Below are positions 32,640-41,978 of a DNA stretch of 64,000 nt, in pieces. The stretch comes from Symbiodinium natans (Eukaryota > Sar > Dinophyceae > Suessiales > Symbiodiniaceae). Numbering within the stretch: the first letter of the stretch is position 1; each line of letters opens with the position of its first letter. The position numbers and the translations under genes were made by a program. The stretch is taken from positions 153,904 to 217,903 of the forward strand of contig CAJNDS010002253.1 in NCBI GenBank assembly GCA_905221605.1. The letters run 5' to 3'. The notes under the pieces are model-generated. The model ran no database searches. It saw nothing but the letters and a program-made list of their open reading frames with translations, and had not been told where the DNA came from.

Positions 32640-32983
32640 TGATGATGATAGTGAGATCAGCGGAGTTCTCTGACGTAGGGTGGTATATGCAATTCCTTAA
32701 GACGAAGTGTGTCTTGAGATGGCGCTGCCGGACGGAGATTCGGCAAGCGCAACATGTCTGCCGGCATCATAAGCACAAAACCTGCTCCGTGGAGAGGTCT
32801 GAAGTGCATGCACCATGTCAATCCGCACACTGAGTTTTTGACTTGATTGAAAGCTGACAGGACCTGTAGGGACAGTAGGTACTAACATGAGTGAGATTGC
32901 GTGATACTGCGGAAGCCAAACCATTTTCAGATCAACCACACTCGCACCATCACCCATTCACCTTTCCCCGATCGCCCCACCTC
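32640..32983 (+). other. ORF5-ORF6 spacer with possible acceptor site
   Basis: 344 bp without a convincing gene. A ccattttcag signal ends at 32930, 54 bp before the ORF6 ATG, with a pyrimidine-rich stretch after it. The ORF6 frame is open upstream as far as a GTG at 32891 but has no ATG before 32984. Copy B: 51432-51775. Confidence 0.4.
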
Positions 32984-33889
32984 ATGAGTTGGTTGACCCA
33001 GACGGCGTTCAACAAGGCAGTGCAGGCCGCGTACGATCAGGATTACTTGGAGCTCCCCGACATCCACATCCCCATCCGCTGGTACACCGCCCAACTTCTA
33101 CTTGAACAACTCACCAAAATCGGCAACTCACCCCATCCCTTCACGCCCATCATGATCCCCACCAGCGAGGCGCTCTCAATATGGGGACACCTGCAAGATT
33201 GGCACAAGAACTTCGGCTACCACCTAGACAAGATCTCCATGCCCACACCACAACCCGCACACCTACCTCATCAAGACGCACCACCACAAGCAACCAAGAA
33301 AAGACGACAACAGTACCAACCGGACGACCCGCGCTTGCACCCCGAGTTCGACGGCATCACCTCGGACCTTCTCCAGGACATCTCCCTCGCACACCTCGAT
33401 CCACACACCTATGTAGCCGCGGACTGGCCCGCGGACCAACCCGTTCTGACGACGTGGGAGGCCATCGAAGACCCGGAAAAGTACACAGAGTGGAAGGCCC
33501 ACACCCAGTGGAATGACACAACATATCACACTTTCGCCCAAGCCCTTCATTCCCATCCCTTTGCCGTTCGCCTCGCTGCGATACGCAAAAAAGCCAAAGA
33601 AGATTCACACCAGCACCAGCTGCTCTGGAAACACCCATGGCACCAAAACGGCTGGCAGTATCACACGCACTACGACAAGGAGACCAAGAGAAGCTTCATG
33701 TACAAGGGCGACTACACGATCCACCGACGCGAGGAGGATAGCGCAATGCCGGATCCAACTACACAACCCTCAGAACCCAAGAAGGACACCCCACACAACT
33801 CACCAATGCCCTACCATCCACCACCTGAAGAAGAAGATGATCGACGATCCCAAATCTCAGAAGACGAGATGTACCCGGCGGTGAAGTAG
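32984..33889 (+). CDS. Element ORF6 protein, copy A
   Basis: 301 residues from the first ATG (MSWLTQTAFNKAVQ); function unknown. Residues 1-95 look folded (WYTAQLLLEQLTKIGNS), then a basic segment (KKRRQQY), a Trp-rich part (WKHPWHQNGWQYHTHY) that may be a binding surface, and an acidic, disordered tail with EEEDDRRSQISEDE. No known domain recognised. Spacing to its neighbours is similar to that of the other element genes. Start chosen over the upstream GTG because it is the first ATG after the acceptor-like site. Confidence 0.75.
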   Translation: MSWLTQTAFNKAVQAAYDQDYLELPDIHIPIRWYTAQLLLEQLTKIGNSPHPFTPIMIPTSEALSIWGHLQDWHKNFGYHLDKISMPTPQPAHLPHQDAPPQATKKRRQQYQPDDPRLHPEFDGITSDLLQDISLAHLDPHTYVAADWPADQPVLTTWEAIEDPEKYTEWKAHTQWNDTTYHTFAQALHSHPFAVRLAAIRKKAKEDSHQHQLLWKHPWHQNGWQYHTHYDKETKRSFMYKGDYTIHRREEDSAMPDPTTQPSEPKKDTPHNSPMPYHPPPEEEDDRRSQISEDEMYPAVK

Positions 33890-34179
33890 AAACATGCCGT
33901 GGAAATCGACGATGTGATTGCCGAGAACATTGTGATCTTCCTGATCGCCACTGCACACAGCATCACACACCTGCGCCATACAGGCCCTCTTGCGAATCCA
34001 AAAGAAGCCGTTAACTGGCAAGATGCGAGTTGAAGCCATGCCGACCTAAGCACCTCCCCCGTCCCCTTTCCCCCCCCCTCCCCTACCCATGGCAGACCTC
34101 ATCCCTTCACTATCACGCGTGAGAACATGACCACAGTTTTTTGGCACGAACCCGACCCCGTCCCTTTCCCCAGCCCAAC
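33890..34179 (+). promoter_or_regulatory. ORF6-ORF7 spacer with strong polypyrimidine tract and AG
   Basis: 34051-34088 is almost pure C/T and is followed by atggcag ending at 34095, the clearest acceptor-like signal in the unit. An ATG at 34127 opens a frame (MTTVFWHEPDPVPFP) that stops at 34206-34208, one base out of phase with ORF7; ORF7 itself has its first ATG at 34180. Copy B: 52682-52971. Confidence 0.45.
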
Positions 34180-35529
34180 ATGTGGAGCCACATACTGGAC
34201 TTCCTGACCGGTCCCCTCCACGTGATCTTCATGGATGAGCACGAACTCGAAATGGAGCATCTGCGCAGAGATCCACACTACAGCATGGAACCCTTTTACC
34301 AACGGTACAACTACCTCGACGACACGTACCACACGGCCCCAGCGTACTACACGGAGAAGGCACCCCTACACAAAGTCATCGACCCGTCGTACTTCAAAGC
34401 ATACGAAGGCTGGCACATCAATATCAAGAATGCCATCACCTACCAGGCGCTCAAGAACATGATGATGATATTCCATGGCTTTCAGGACCTCTACATCTCC
34501 TCCAGCACATCTACGACGGCCACGTTCGTGTGCCTACTACCAACTGAAAATCAGATGCTGACCCCGGTTTCAAAATTTCTCGGCCAAGAGGTACGTGACA
34601 AAACCAAGCATGAGCTCAACATTCAGCGCATCATCCGCCGCATCCCGACTCACATCAAAGGTCACTACGTTGAAAAACCTCTTCGAGATGACCACCCACA
34701 TCCCGGTGCGGCACTGTGCCTACCCCACATCGCCCAGATTGTCTTCTCCAAGTATGAATCGGCTAACACAGCTTTGATTGCCTCGCAGTGGTACGAGACC
34801 ACGGTCCGCATAGCCACAATGGCCAGAAAAGGTTTCCAGATTGGTGACAAGTTGTTCCTAGAAGACCTGCCAACCCCCACCACGAAACCGCTACATGATG
34901 GACGCGTCATCTTCATCCAGAAAGCCAACCCACGCCCCTCGCACCTAGAACGCCAACTTCAAGATGACATGGAGTGGAATGCGATCTTGGCGATCACCCG
35001 ACAGCACACGGTTGAGGAGTACCAGCAGTACCTCCCTCCTGAAATCCTCGGGGTGCACAAGCTCATCCTCTACGTCAACACCAAATTACAGGAATGGCAA
35101 ACCAGGAACAACGAGTCCTGTTTGCAGAACAATATCTTCTCACGCGCCGACATCCACATGATGATACACGTCCTCAAGTTTTTCAGCCCCAGACATGCAG
35201 AATGGCGCTTCACAAGAGAAATCTTCGGCCCGGACTACACCATCCTCGACTTCAACGGCTCCACCTGCGCTATCCCCATGCAACCTCTACGTGACAATCT
35301 GACAGAGTGGCTACGTCAACACAAACGACTAGTCTCATCTCTACTGCACGCAGAGCACGACCACCGGCAGCCCAACCACCCGCTTTCCAGCCACACGTTC
35401 TTCGAAGACGTAGGCACCATCTCAGACGAAGAAGAGCTCTGGCAAAGACGCCAAGAATGGAATCCGGTTCAACGGTTCCCGACGACCACCTACAACAGCT
35501 ACACCGAGCCGGACCTGTCCGTGGACTGA
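34180..35529 (+). CDS. Element ORF7: ORF7/8/9 family protein, copy A
   Basis: 449 residues from the first ATG (MWSHILDFLTG). Function unknown. It appears to be a diverged paralogue of ORF8: both have HVIFMDE / RVIFMDQ near the start, a QW...KG...LFLE block, R-V/L-F-I, then TVEEYQ / TEEYQ, and a later W..F....FG..Y block. Aromatic-rich and without signal peptide or membrane segment. Acidic near the C-terminus (ISDEEELW). No catalytic motif was recognised; a structural role for the family is only a guess. The frame can be extended upstream without ATG to 34141. Confidence 0.78.
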   Translation: MWSHILDFLTGPLHVIFMDEHELEMEHLRRDPHYSMEPFYQRYNYLDDTYHTAPAYYTEKAPLHKVIDPSYFKAYEGWHINIKNAITYQALKNMMMIFHGFQDLYISSSTSTTATFVCLLPTENQMLTPVSKFLGQEVRDKTKHELNIQRIIRRIPTHIKGHYVEKPLRDDHPHPGAALCLPHIAQIVFSKYESANTALIASQWYETTVRIATMARKGFQIGDKLFLEDLPTPTTKPLHDGRVIFIQKANPRPSHLERQLQDDMEWNAILAITRQHTVEEYQQYLPPEILGVHKLILYVNTKLQEWQTRNNESCLQNNIFSRADIHMMIHVLKFFSPRHAEWRFTREIFGPDYTILDFNGSTCAIPMQPLRDNLTEWLRQHKRLVSSLLHAEHDHRQPNHPLSSHTFFEDVGTISDEEELWQRRQEWNPVQRFPTTTYNSYTEPDLSVD

Positions 35530-35859
35530 TCTCTTCGACGACGCAAGACCCAATTCCACCCACCCCTGGATGGAAGACCCGTAGACCAATGCGGACAAGA
35601 TTCGTTTGCAGTGCGTTGTGAAGTCTGAAAACTTAGAAGTTCGCAGTTCAGCCTTTCGGAGTGTGCATTCCACTGAACAGAGACATGATTTGCCTGTGAT
35701 GCATCCTTCACACGACCAGCACACCGGTACAAGGGCAGGATTAGTGATGCAACAGCATGCAGTTGAACATTTGCAAAGCGCATTCCCATGTTGAGCTGCA
35801 AATAGCATGTGACATGCGGTGAGAGAATTTGAAGCAGTTACTGTACATAGTAGAGCAAG
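35530..35859 (+). other. ORF7-ORF8 spacer
   Basis: 330 bp with balanced base composition, unlike the C/A-rich ORFs on both sides. I see no gene. A weak gaagcag lies at 35831-35837 shortly before ORF8, with no strong pyrimidine tract. Copy B: 54322-54651. Confidence 0.4.
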
Positions 35860-37266
35860 ATGGATCAAATCATCCCTCTGATACTCCCGGAGCTCGGCAA
35901 GAAATACAGAGTCATCTTCATGGACCAGGGCATCTCCAAGGACCTCAGGCACATGACCGACAAGGAAGTGAAGTTTCACCTTCAAGCACTACGAGCAAAA
36001 CGGAACAGCACGATGTTGCACTTGGACCCTACCCTCTCCCCCCATCCTCATCTACAGCATTCCCTCGCACAACAAGACGACCCAGAGTCTTTGATACACC
36101 GATGCGTCACGCAGGACCTGCCCATGGAAGCCGACTCCCTGGCCGCAGGCCAACAGCGACTACACAAAGGAGCCGTTTTCGCCCATCAGATTTTGCGGGC
36201 CCAACTACGCCATCGATATTGTCTGCCTCTTCCATTTCAGTTTGCAGACCATGCAAGATCCCGACCAGTCGTGCAGTACGCGAACCTGAACGTCACGATC
36301 ATTCACGGCTTCTACATGGAGATGTACCAAAGCCAAATCCTGAAATGCGTTAGCAAAAAAGTCAACAATGCGATCCAAACCATCAAACAAGGAGAACCTG
36401 ACTTCGTCACGTTCAAGTTCCTCGTACGCAATGAAGAGCTCCCCAGGGACTTCTACCGCCATCTGGTGGATATGCGCATACTACCGGAAACACAGAAACA
36501 CATCTATCCCATGCACGACCACAGATGTACGTGGCCAACCGTGTTGGCATTTCAGTGGCGCAACAAACGGATGACAAAGGGTGGCACGGAACTCGTCTTT
36601 GAGCCGCAACCCGTCAGTCAAATCCCATATAGACACGTGGACCGCCGCGACCTCTTCATCGAGGAGTGCTACTTCGCACATCGCGGCATGCTGGGATTAT
36701 ATGTCCAACACACACCCCAAGTCACAGAGGAGTACCAGACTGGTCACATACAATGCCTGATGATGCTCAACTACGTCCAGGCCATATCGCATGAGCAAGC
36801 CTGGCCAGAGTTATCCTCCATCGAGTACCTCGCCGCCAAACTATGTGAAAATGATCCCACCAGACATTTTCGCATTATCCGTATGTTCAACATCCACGAC
36901 ACCATACGCACATGGTACTACTTGTTCATCCAGGGGGACACACAGTTCATGACCTACGACGAGGTATCCAGCATTCTCAAACGCCTGGAGCAACACGGCA
37001 TATGCCCTCGCAGCACCAGGGAGATGACCGACAATGGATCCCGCGTTGATTTCGACTTGCAACAACTCGCGCAAGACATGCAGGAGGAGTTCGCGGACAC
37101 AGAGGGAGGCCCACCATTCAGTGAGCTCTGGATTGACACGCACTGCCACTTCATCGTCAAGTTCTGGCACTACCAGTTTCAGCCCAACGCGTACTACAGA
37201 ACCACCCCGATGCGCATGAATACCAATGGACAGACCTTTCCCATTTACTCCCACCCAATTATTTAA
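35860..37266 (+). CDS. Element ORF8: ORF7/8/9 family protein, copy A
   Basis: 468 residues, function unknown. N-terminal YRVIFMDQ matches ORF7. Its C-terminal half matches ORF9: IRMFNIHDTIRTW...DEVSSILKRL here against IKYTTITNQIWTW...SEVYILLKNI there. Rich in His, Tyr and Trp. A terminal segment WIDTHCHFIVKFWHY contains closely spaced His and Cys but no recognised metal motif. No signal peptide. The ATG at 35860 is the first in frame. Confidence 0.78.
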   Translation: MDQIIPLILPELGKKYRVIFMDQGISKDLRHMTDKEVKFHLQALRAKRNSTMLHLDPTLSPHPHLQHSLAQQDDPESLIHRCVTQDLPMEADSLAAGQQRLHKGAVFAHQILRAQLRHRYCLPLPFQFADHARSRPVVQYANLNVTIIHGFYMEMYQSQILKCVSKKVNNAIQTIKQGEPDFVTFKFLVRNEELPRDFYRHLVDMRILPETQKHIYPMHDHRCTWPTVLAFQWRNKRMTKGGTELVFEPQPVSQIPYRHVDRRDLFIEECYFAHRGMLGLYVQHTPQVTEEYQTGHIQCLMMLNYVQAISHEQAWPELSSIEYLAAKLCENDPTRHFRIIRMFNIHDTIRTWYYLFIQGDTQFMTYDEVSSILKRLEQHGICPRSTREMTDNGSRVDFDLQQLAQDMQEEFADTEGGPPFSELWIDTHCHFIVKFWHYQFQPNAYYRTTPMRMNTNGQTFPIYSHPII

Positions 37267-37412
37267 ACCAATGCATCAGTTTCGTCCGATGAAAAAGATG
37301 TTTGCTAGTTGTGTGAGATCATTCCGCAGTGCATGAGTAAGCCAAAGCCACCTTACCCGCCCCCGGTGCTCAGAGCTCGGTATCACCACTCACTGATCTA
37401 GCCCAGAGCAAT
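37267..37412 (+). promoter_or_regulatory. ORF8-ORF9 spacer with polypyrimidine-AG site
   Basis: Short spacer. A C-rich tract (ccttacccgcccccggtgct) ends in cag at 37373, 39 bp before the ORF9 ATG. Copy B: 56059-56204. Confidence 0.4.
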
Positions 37413-38732
37413 ATGATCCCGGACACGTCCATCACAACGATCCTGGAGTACATGTACTGGCACTACGAAATCAACATCGGCTTGAAAAGACACGAGTTTG
37501 AGTCCCACTTCAGTGACGCCCAGCTAACCCGCATGAGAGAGCAACTTGCCAGGCTTCGGCACCAACATCCACAACCTCTACAACTTCTACGGTGGAGTCC
37601 AGCTAGAGCACTGACAGTTCCGGCTTCTACCACAGTGGCCTGGCTTCCTCAACATGTACCACCAGCCGGACCATACGGGCCCTTCGTGCAGATCAACAGC
37701 GAAGACCACATTCAAATCACAGGACTGGTCCTCCCGCTCCATGAAATCAACGCGTTGAGATGGACGTGCAAAGCATTTGAAGGTCAATGCCACAAACTAT
37801 ACAATGCAGGACCCGACCTTCGATACATGCACCATTGCCTACGGTGCACCCCAGAACCACAATGGACAATCCATGAGGATGAGCACAGAATCCAGCTGGA
37901 CATGGCACACCTTGCTCGATGCATGCTCCGCTTCCGTCGACCGGACCAACCATATCCTCACATAGGCGAATCGGCCGAGCATCTGTTCCACGTGGACCCG
38001 CAAGTTTTGGACGACATCATTCAGACTCAACTCAACTACTTCTACCTGTTCGCATTCCATTTAGCGATTGACCGACAACAGGAACGTGCGATGCTCCACA
38101 CGTACACGGACCCCGGCGACATCGAACCTCCGATGTACCACGAATCTCATGTTGAGTTTCCTGACACATACCCGCAATGGACGGATGGCACAGACATATC
38201 CGAGATATACGGCGTGCTCCTTACGACCCTCCCTCTACAACCGTGGAAGATCATCAGTGCCGCTCATCGATTTCTACATCATCGACATCTCCAGCACTTC
38301 ATCAAGTACACCACCATCACCAACCAGATTTGGACGTGGCAAGTACATCAAGAAGTCGATTTCAACATCAGAATGTCACCCAGCGAAGTGTACATCCTCC
38401 TCAAGAACATTGCGTCGTACTGCCAACAGAGCTACAACTTCACCAACTCAGATGACCACAGGGACATAGTGGAACAACAAGCCCAATGTGATCGCACCTT
38501 CGCCACGACCTTGATGATCAACTACTACAAGGATGCGGTGGCCATCCTGATGCGACCCAAACCCATTGCTACAGCCACGATACATTGGATGCGGCAGCAC
38601 AACCAAACTATCCAGAACATCATGCACCACGCGCTCAACGACAACAGGGAATACCTGCTCAACTACCACTACATGCGGCTGACGGACTTCGGACACAGTG
38701 GAGCACCAGTCACAACCCATCCCGATCATTAA
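37413..38732 (+). CDS. Element ORF9: ORF7/8/9 family protein, copy A
   Basis: 439 residues, unknown function. A block near 105-122 (LVLPLHEINALRWTCKAF) looks faintly like an F-box, but this is weak. The C-terminal half resembles ORF8 (shared I-K/R...I.TW...EV..ILK). Near 37560-37680 and 37780-37965 other frames are also open and protein-like, so local frame changes or strong composition effects cannot be excluded. No membrane segment. Start is the first in-frame ATG after the acceptor-like site. Confidence 0.73.
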   Translation: MIPDTSITTILEYMYWHYEINIGLKRHEFESHFSDAQLTRMREQLARLRHQHPQPLQLLRWSPARALTVPASTTVAWLPQHVPPAGPYGPFVQINSEDHIQITGLVLPLHEINALRWTCKAFEGQCHKLYNAGPDLRYMHHCLRCTPEPQWTIHEDEHRIQLDMAHLARCMLRFRRPDQPYPHIGESAEHLFHVDPQVLDDIIQTQLNYFYLFAFHLAIDRQQERAMLHTYTDPGDIEPPMYHESHVEFPDTYPQWTDGTDISEIYGVLLTTLPLQPWKIISAAHRFLHHRHLQHFIKYTTITNQIWTWQVHQEVDFNIRMSPSEVYILLKNIASYCQQSYNFTNSDDHRDIVEQQAQCDRTFATTLMINYYKDAVAILMRPKPIATATIHWMRQHNQTIQNIMHHALNDNREYLLNYHYMRLTDFGHSGAPVTTHPDH

Positions 38733-38919
38733 GACAATGACCGCGACCTCCGACCTCAGACCCACTGCTGACCACACAGCTAAAAGAAACGTCGGAGAAG
38801 CTCATGCTGACTCTTGTGTTGTACAGTGTGCTTGATATGTTTCCCTTCCCCTGCCCCCACCACTGCTTTCCCATCTGAAGTAGACAGCCCAGTGACCACG
38901 CAGACCTCATCACAGCGCA
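38733..38919 (+). promoter_or_regulatory. ORF9-ORF10 spacer with polypyrimidine-AG site
   Basis: A long pyrimidine tract at about 38840-38873 (tttcccttcccctgccccca) is followed by ctgaag ending 38880, 39 bp before the ORF10 ATG. Copy B: 57525-57711. Confidence 0.45.
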
Positions 38920-39474
38920 ATGGCGTCCAATGAAGTGATGGCGGCATGGCTCATCATGGCCGCATCGGACCCCAACGACATCACCACATGCTACCTCCGG
39001 CTACCGGACCATGACAAAGCTCTAGCCGCACAACACATCACCAACGCCATCATGTGCAACGACGTTCAAAGGCTCCAACACGGCCACAGACCCCTCGGAG
39101 AGCCTGAAGAGCAACGTGATCCCCCTGCGTCCAAGAAGGTCAAAACAGAAGGCAATCCAGACTCCACACGCGCCACTACCCCAAGCTCGGCATCGGCATC
39201 CAACACCCGCTTCCACGACTACAAGGGTTTCGCTCCTCTTTGCCATGGCGACAAACCCATCGACCTCGACCCGAAACCCAAGATGTCCACTCGCACTCAC
39301 CCAAACCTCAACAACGAAGTGGACCCCAACGTAGTGTTTGTCACCAAGAAGAGCACCATCTATCATCGCAAAGGATGCGGTAAGATAATCAATTCAGCCG
39401 AGCAAGACGTCAAGTCCTACCAGAAGGCAGAGGTTGAGATGTTGTTCAAACCATGCTCGACGTGCAGACCGTAA
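38920..39474 (+). CDS. Element ORF10: small protein with Ada-like His/Cys zinc motif, copy A
   Basis: 184 residues. The C-terminus reads VVFVTKKSTIYHRKGCGK and ends KPCSTCRP: H149, C153, C179 and C182 form the YH..xC...PCxxC pattern of the Ada-like metal-binding fold seen attached to various nucleases. This predicts a single zinc site and nucleic-acid or protein binding. The first 60 residues are helical, the middle is Ser/Thr/Pro-rich with a basic patch (KKVK). In copy B the start codon is ACG. Confidence 0.78.
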   Translation: MASNEVMAAWLIMAASDPNDITTCYLRLPDHDKALAAQHITNAIMCNDVQRLQHGHRPLGEPEEQRDPPASKKVKTEGNPDSTRATTPSSASASNTRFHDYKGFAPLCHGDKPIDLDPKPKMSTRTHPNLNNEVDPNVVFVTKKSTIYHRKGCGKIINSAEQDVKSYQKAEVEMLFKPCSTCRP

Positions 39475-39892
39475 TATCCTCAACCCCATCCCCCACTGAC
39501 ATCAGACCTTATGGGCGCTGAGTAGGAACATGCGGCTTAGATGCACCACCGACGCAGGCCTTAACGCATGCAGAGCATCTTTCAGTTTTGAGAGAGTGTG
39601 CAATTGTGCCAAAACGTGTGACAATCAGTGTTCGGCGCAGTTTCACACAGGGTTATTCCACGACCAGATGAACAACAGAACAAGCGTCAATGCTGAGCGT
39701 CAAGTGTCTGTGCAATGTCATCCTAGTGTGTCCGAACCATTTGTTGAGCGAAAGAGACTGGAGCCGTAAGTCGATGTAACATTCTCTTTGATCCGCTGCC
39801 TTGTGATCGTCATGTGCAGCTGCTTCGCATAAAGAGTAGCTGTTCCCATCACCTTGCTACCCGTGCTTTCTTAACATCGGCAACACGATCCC
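39475..39892 (+). other. ORF10-ORF11 spacer
   Basis: 418 bp. A 79-codon Cys-containing frame at 39530-39769 is open in both copies but its codon use differs from the element genes and I do not count it as a gene. A catgtgcag signal after a T/C-rich stretch ends at 39819, 73 bp before the ORF11 ATG, and may be a trans-splice acceptor. Copy B: 58267-58684. Confidence 0.4.
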
Positions 39893-40264
39893 ATGACCAG
39901 CCACGAGATCATGTACCACTCCCGCTACATCCAGACCAGGGCGGACTTCGAGAAGGTGATGAGTCACGAGGAGAGCACCAAGCGGGTGCAAGACATGCTC
40001 CTGAAGTACCAAAAACGAGATGATTACCATACACCCAGAAGCAGATCGTGTCCAAATCCCAATCGACATCGGAAGCATCACAAGTACGGGAAGGTCAAGA
40101 AGATGAAATGCCACCCAAAGGAGGACAGATATCTCGCCTGTCCAATTTGCAGGATTGCTTCCAGAACAGTGCGACAATGGGAAATCCACCTGATCACGGC
40201 ACCGCACAAACAAGCCAAACAAAGAGCTGAAAAGTTCGTGGACTTGGACTACCTCTACGTGTGA
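39893..40264 (+). CDS. Element ORF11: U1/JAZ-type C2H2 zinc-finger protein, copy A
   Basis: 123 residues. A single zinc finger C83-x2-C86-x12-H99-x5-H105 (ACPICRIASRTVRQWEIH) has the spacing of U1-C/JAZ fingers, which bind double-stranded RNA or RNA-protein complexes. It is preceded by a strongly basic stretch (NRHRKHHKYGKVKKMK) and followed by a helix (KQAKQRAEKFVDLDYLYV). A nucleic-acid-binding accessory role in the element is likely. Small, complete and the same length in copy B. Confidence 0.82.
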   Translation: MTSHEIMYHSRYIQTRADFEKVMSHEESTKRVQDMLLKYQKRDDYHTPRSRSCPNPNRHRKHHKYGKVKKMKCHPKEDRYLACPICRIASRTVRQWEIHLITAPHKQAKQRAEKFVDLDYLYV

Positions 40265-40809
40265 ATTCCATGCTCTCAATCCATTTGTCGCCCCGAAAGG
40301 GGTGTGTGTGGCACACCGCTGTACATGCGGGAACGTCAACAAGCACTGCATACGAGAGCGAAAAGAAGCACGAATTTGCGATCTAACAAGTTTTTGCACA
40401 TGATATTCAGCAGGGGGCAGGAGCACCATGGGTCTCCTGCCAACAAAGACACCCATGGTGGTGAAGCAGTTGGAGACGTCCAACTGTGTACCTGCGTGAT
40501 TGTCTTAGACATCCTGTAACGCAAGCTGTGTATGGTGCATCATCGCTGTTGCTTCAACCAGTCCTTCAAGAACGAGATTTTCATTTTGGACATTTGGTAT
40601 TTGAGCATGGGTGAATTCTTGGTGCCGTGAGCATGACATACCCCAAACCCCAGAAGACCTCGAGCCCATCAAGCTTGAGTGGAATGTGATGCATGAGCAT
40701 GTCTTCTGAGCATGTTGTCGGAGCATGTCCAGCGAACGAGCATGAACATGGACGAGAGCATGGAGAAGGTTCGGAACATGAGTGTTAGAGCATATGAGCA
40801 TGCACTGTG
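40265..40809 (+). other. 3' non-coding region after ORF11, copy A
   Basis: No gene. Contains a hairpin (40424-40460) and, from about 40690, irregular repeats of gagcatg that grade into the 67-bp array. Copies A and B have small indels here while the flanking ORFs have none. Copy B: 59057-59608. Confidence 0.5.
40424..40460 (+). other. Hairpin in element 3' region, copy A
   Basis: Arms CACCATGGGT (40424-40433) and ACCCATGGTG (40451-40460) are perfectly complementary over 10 bp with a 17-nt loop. The copy-B counterpart is changed in both arms yet still pairs, so the stem may be functional in RNA or prone to paired mutation. Confidence 0.6.
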
Positions 40810-41105
40810 GAGCATCGGAGCGCGATGAGCAGAGTTGCGGGAGCATGAAGTGTGTAGCATCAGAGCATGACTTGCAGAGCATCTGAGCGTGATGAGCAGA
40901 ATTGTGCGAGCATCAACTGTGGGGCATCAGAGCATGAATTGTAGAGCTTCTGAACGTGGTGAGCAAGCTTGTGTGAGCATGAGTTGTGGAGCATCGGAGC
41001 ATGACTTGCAGAGCATCTGAGCGTGATGAGCAGAATTGGGTGAGCATAAACTGCGGAGCATCAGAGTGTGAATTGTAGAGCATCGGAGCGTGATGAGCAC
41101 AGTTT
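40810..41105 (+). repeat. 67-bp tandem array, about 4.4 units, copy A
   Basis: Units start gagcatcggagcgtgatgag at 40810, 40877, 40944, 41011 and 41078, the last being partial. Each unit is 67 bp and itself built from gagcat...gagcgtgatgagca words. The array ends just before CCCTAAACCCTA at 41114. It is not coding; both strands are open by composition. A terminal repeat of this type may serve as a 3' recognition or RNA-structure region for the element. Confidence 0.85.
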
Positions 41106-41126
41106 GCAGAAGACCCTAAACCCTAT

Positions 41127-41400
<274 letters not shown>

Positions 41401-41500
41401 NNNNNNNNNNNNNNNNNNNNNNNNNNNNNNNNNNNNNNNNNNNNNNNNNNNNNNNNNNNNNNNNNNNNNNNNNNNNNNNNNNNNNNNNNNNNNNNNNNNN
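41401..41500. other. Assembly gap of 100 N
   Basis: Placeholder of unknown true length between the (TG)n tail of copy A and copy B. The number of units actually present, and whether A and B are adjacent, cannot be judged from this assembly. Confidence 1.
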
Positions 41501-41978
41501 CTGAGCTGGCGAATCCTTCTTCCTCATCGTGAAGAGCAAAGTGACGATTTCTTTTTCACCTTCACGAACCCTCACTCGTGCGGCACCAGCGCGTTAATCA
41601 CAGCATGTCAAAATGGAAGGCATCAAGCGGAACAGGTCGCAGATTGGATGAAGTGCACCCCCACCCCACCACACATCACTCTGCAGTTCCGAACTGTTTG
41701 AAATATCTACACCGAGGTCTATGCATTTAGCCCAATGTGTGCGCCAGTTACGGATTGCAATCGGATGCATGTAGTACAGCGTCACAGATGAATCAGCCTG
41801 TCTTTTCTTTTCGGCACATGAAATCACGCGTCAAGTGAATTCGTGCACTGCTGTGATGCGTTAGACCTTGACCTTGAGAGACATGCTCTGGCCGCCTTTA
41901 GGTGTCGTTAGTGCTGATTGCATTTCGCATGCAGTTTTGCTCTTGACCATAACGGATCATTAGACGCTCACTTTCATC
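41501..41978 (+). promoter_or_regulatory. Upstream leader of ORF1, copy B
   Basis: 478 bp between the gap and the ORF1 ATG. No gene; a few short frames only. A gcatgcag signal ends near 41934, 45 bp before the ATG, and may be a trans-splice acceptor. This is the only view of the 5' part of the element and does not resemble the sequence downstream of the copy-B tail. Confidence 0.4.

Noticed and set aside
37200-37330. Hammerhead ribozyme, as found in many Penelope-like elements
   Set aside because: I looked for CUGAUGA plus GAAA cores in the spacers and tails; partial words occur (near 37285 and 63060) but no complete core with pairing stems. A covariance-model search would be decisive.
37413-38732. 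F-box protein call for ORF9
   Set aside because: Only one short segment resembles an F-box; not enough for a domain call.
39530-39769. 79-codon gene between ORF10 and ORF11
   Set aside because: Open in both copies only because the spacer is nearly identical; codon use and composition differ from the element genes.
40810-41105. CRISPR-like array
   Set aside because: The 67-bp units are contiguous tandem repeats with no unique spacers, in a eukaryotic context.
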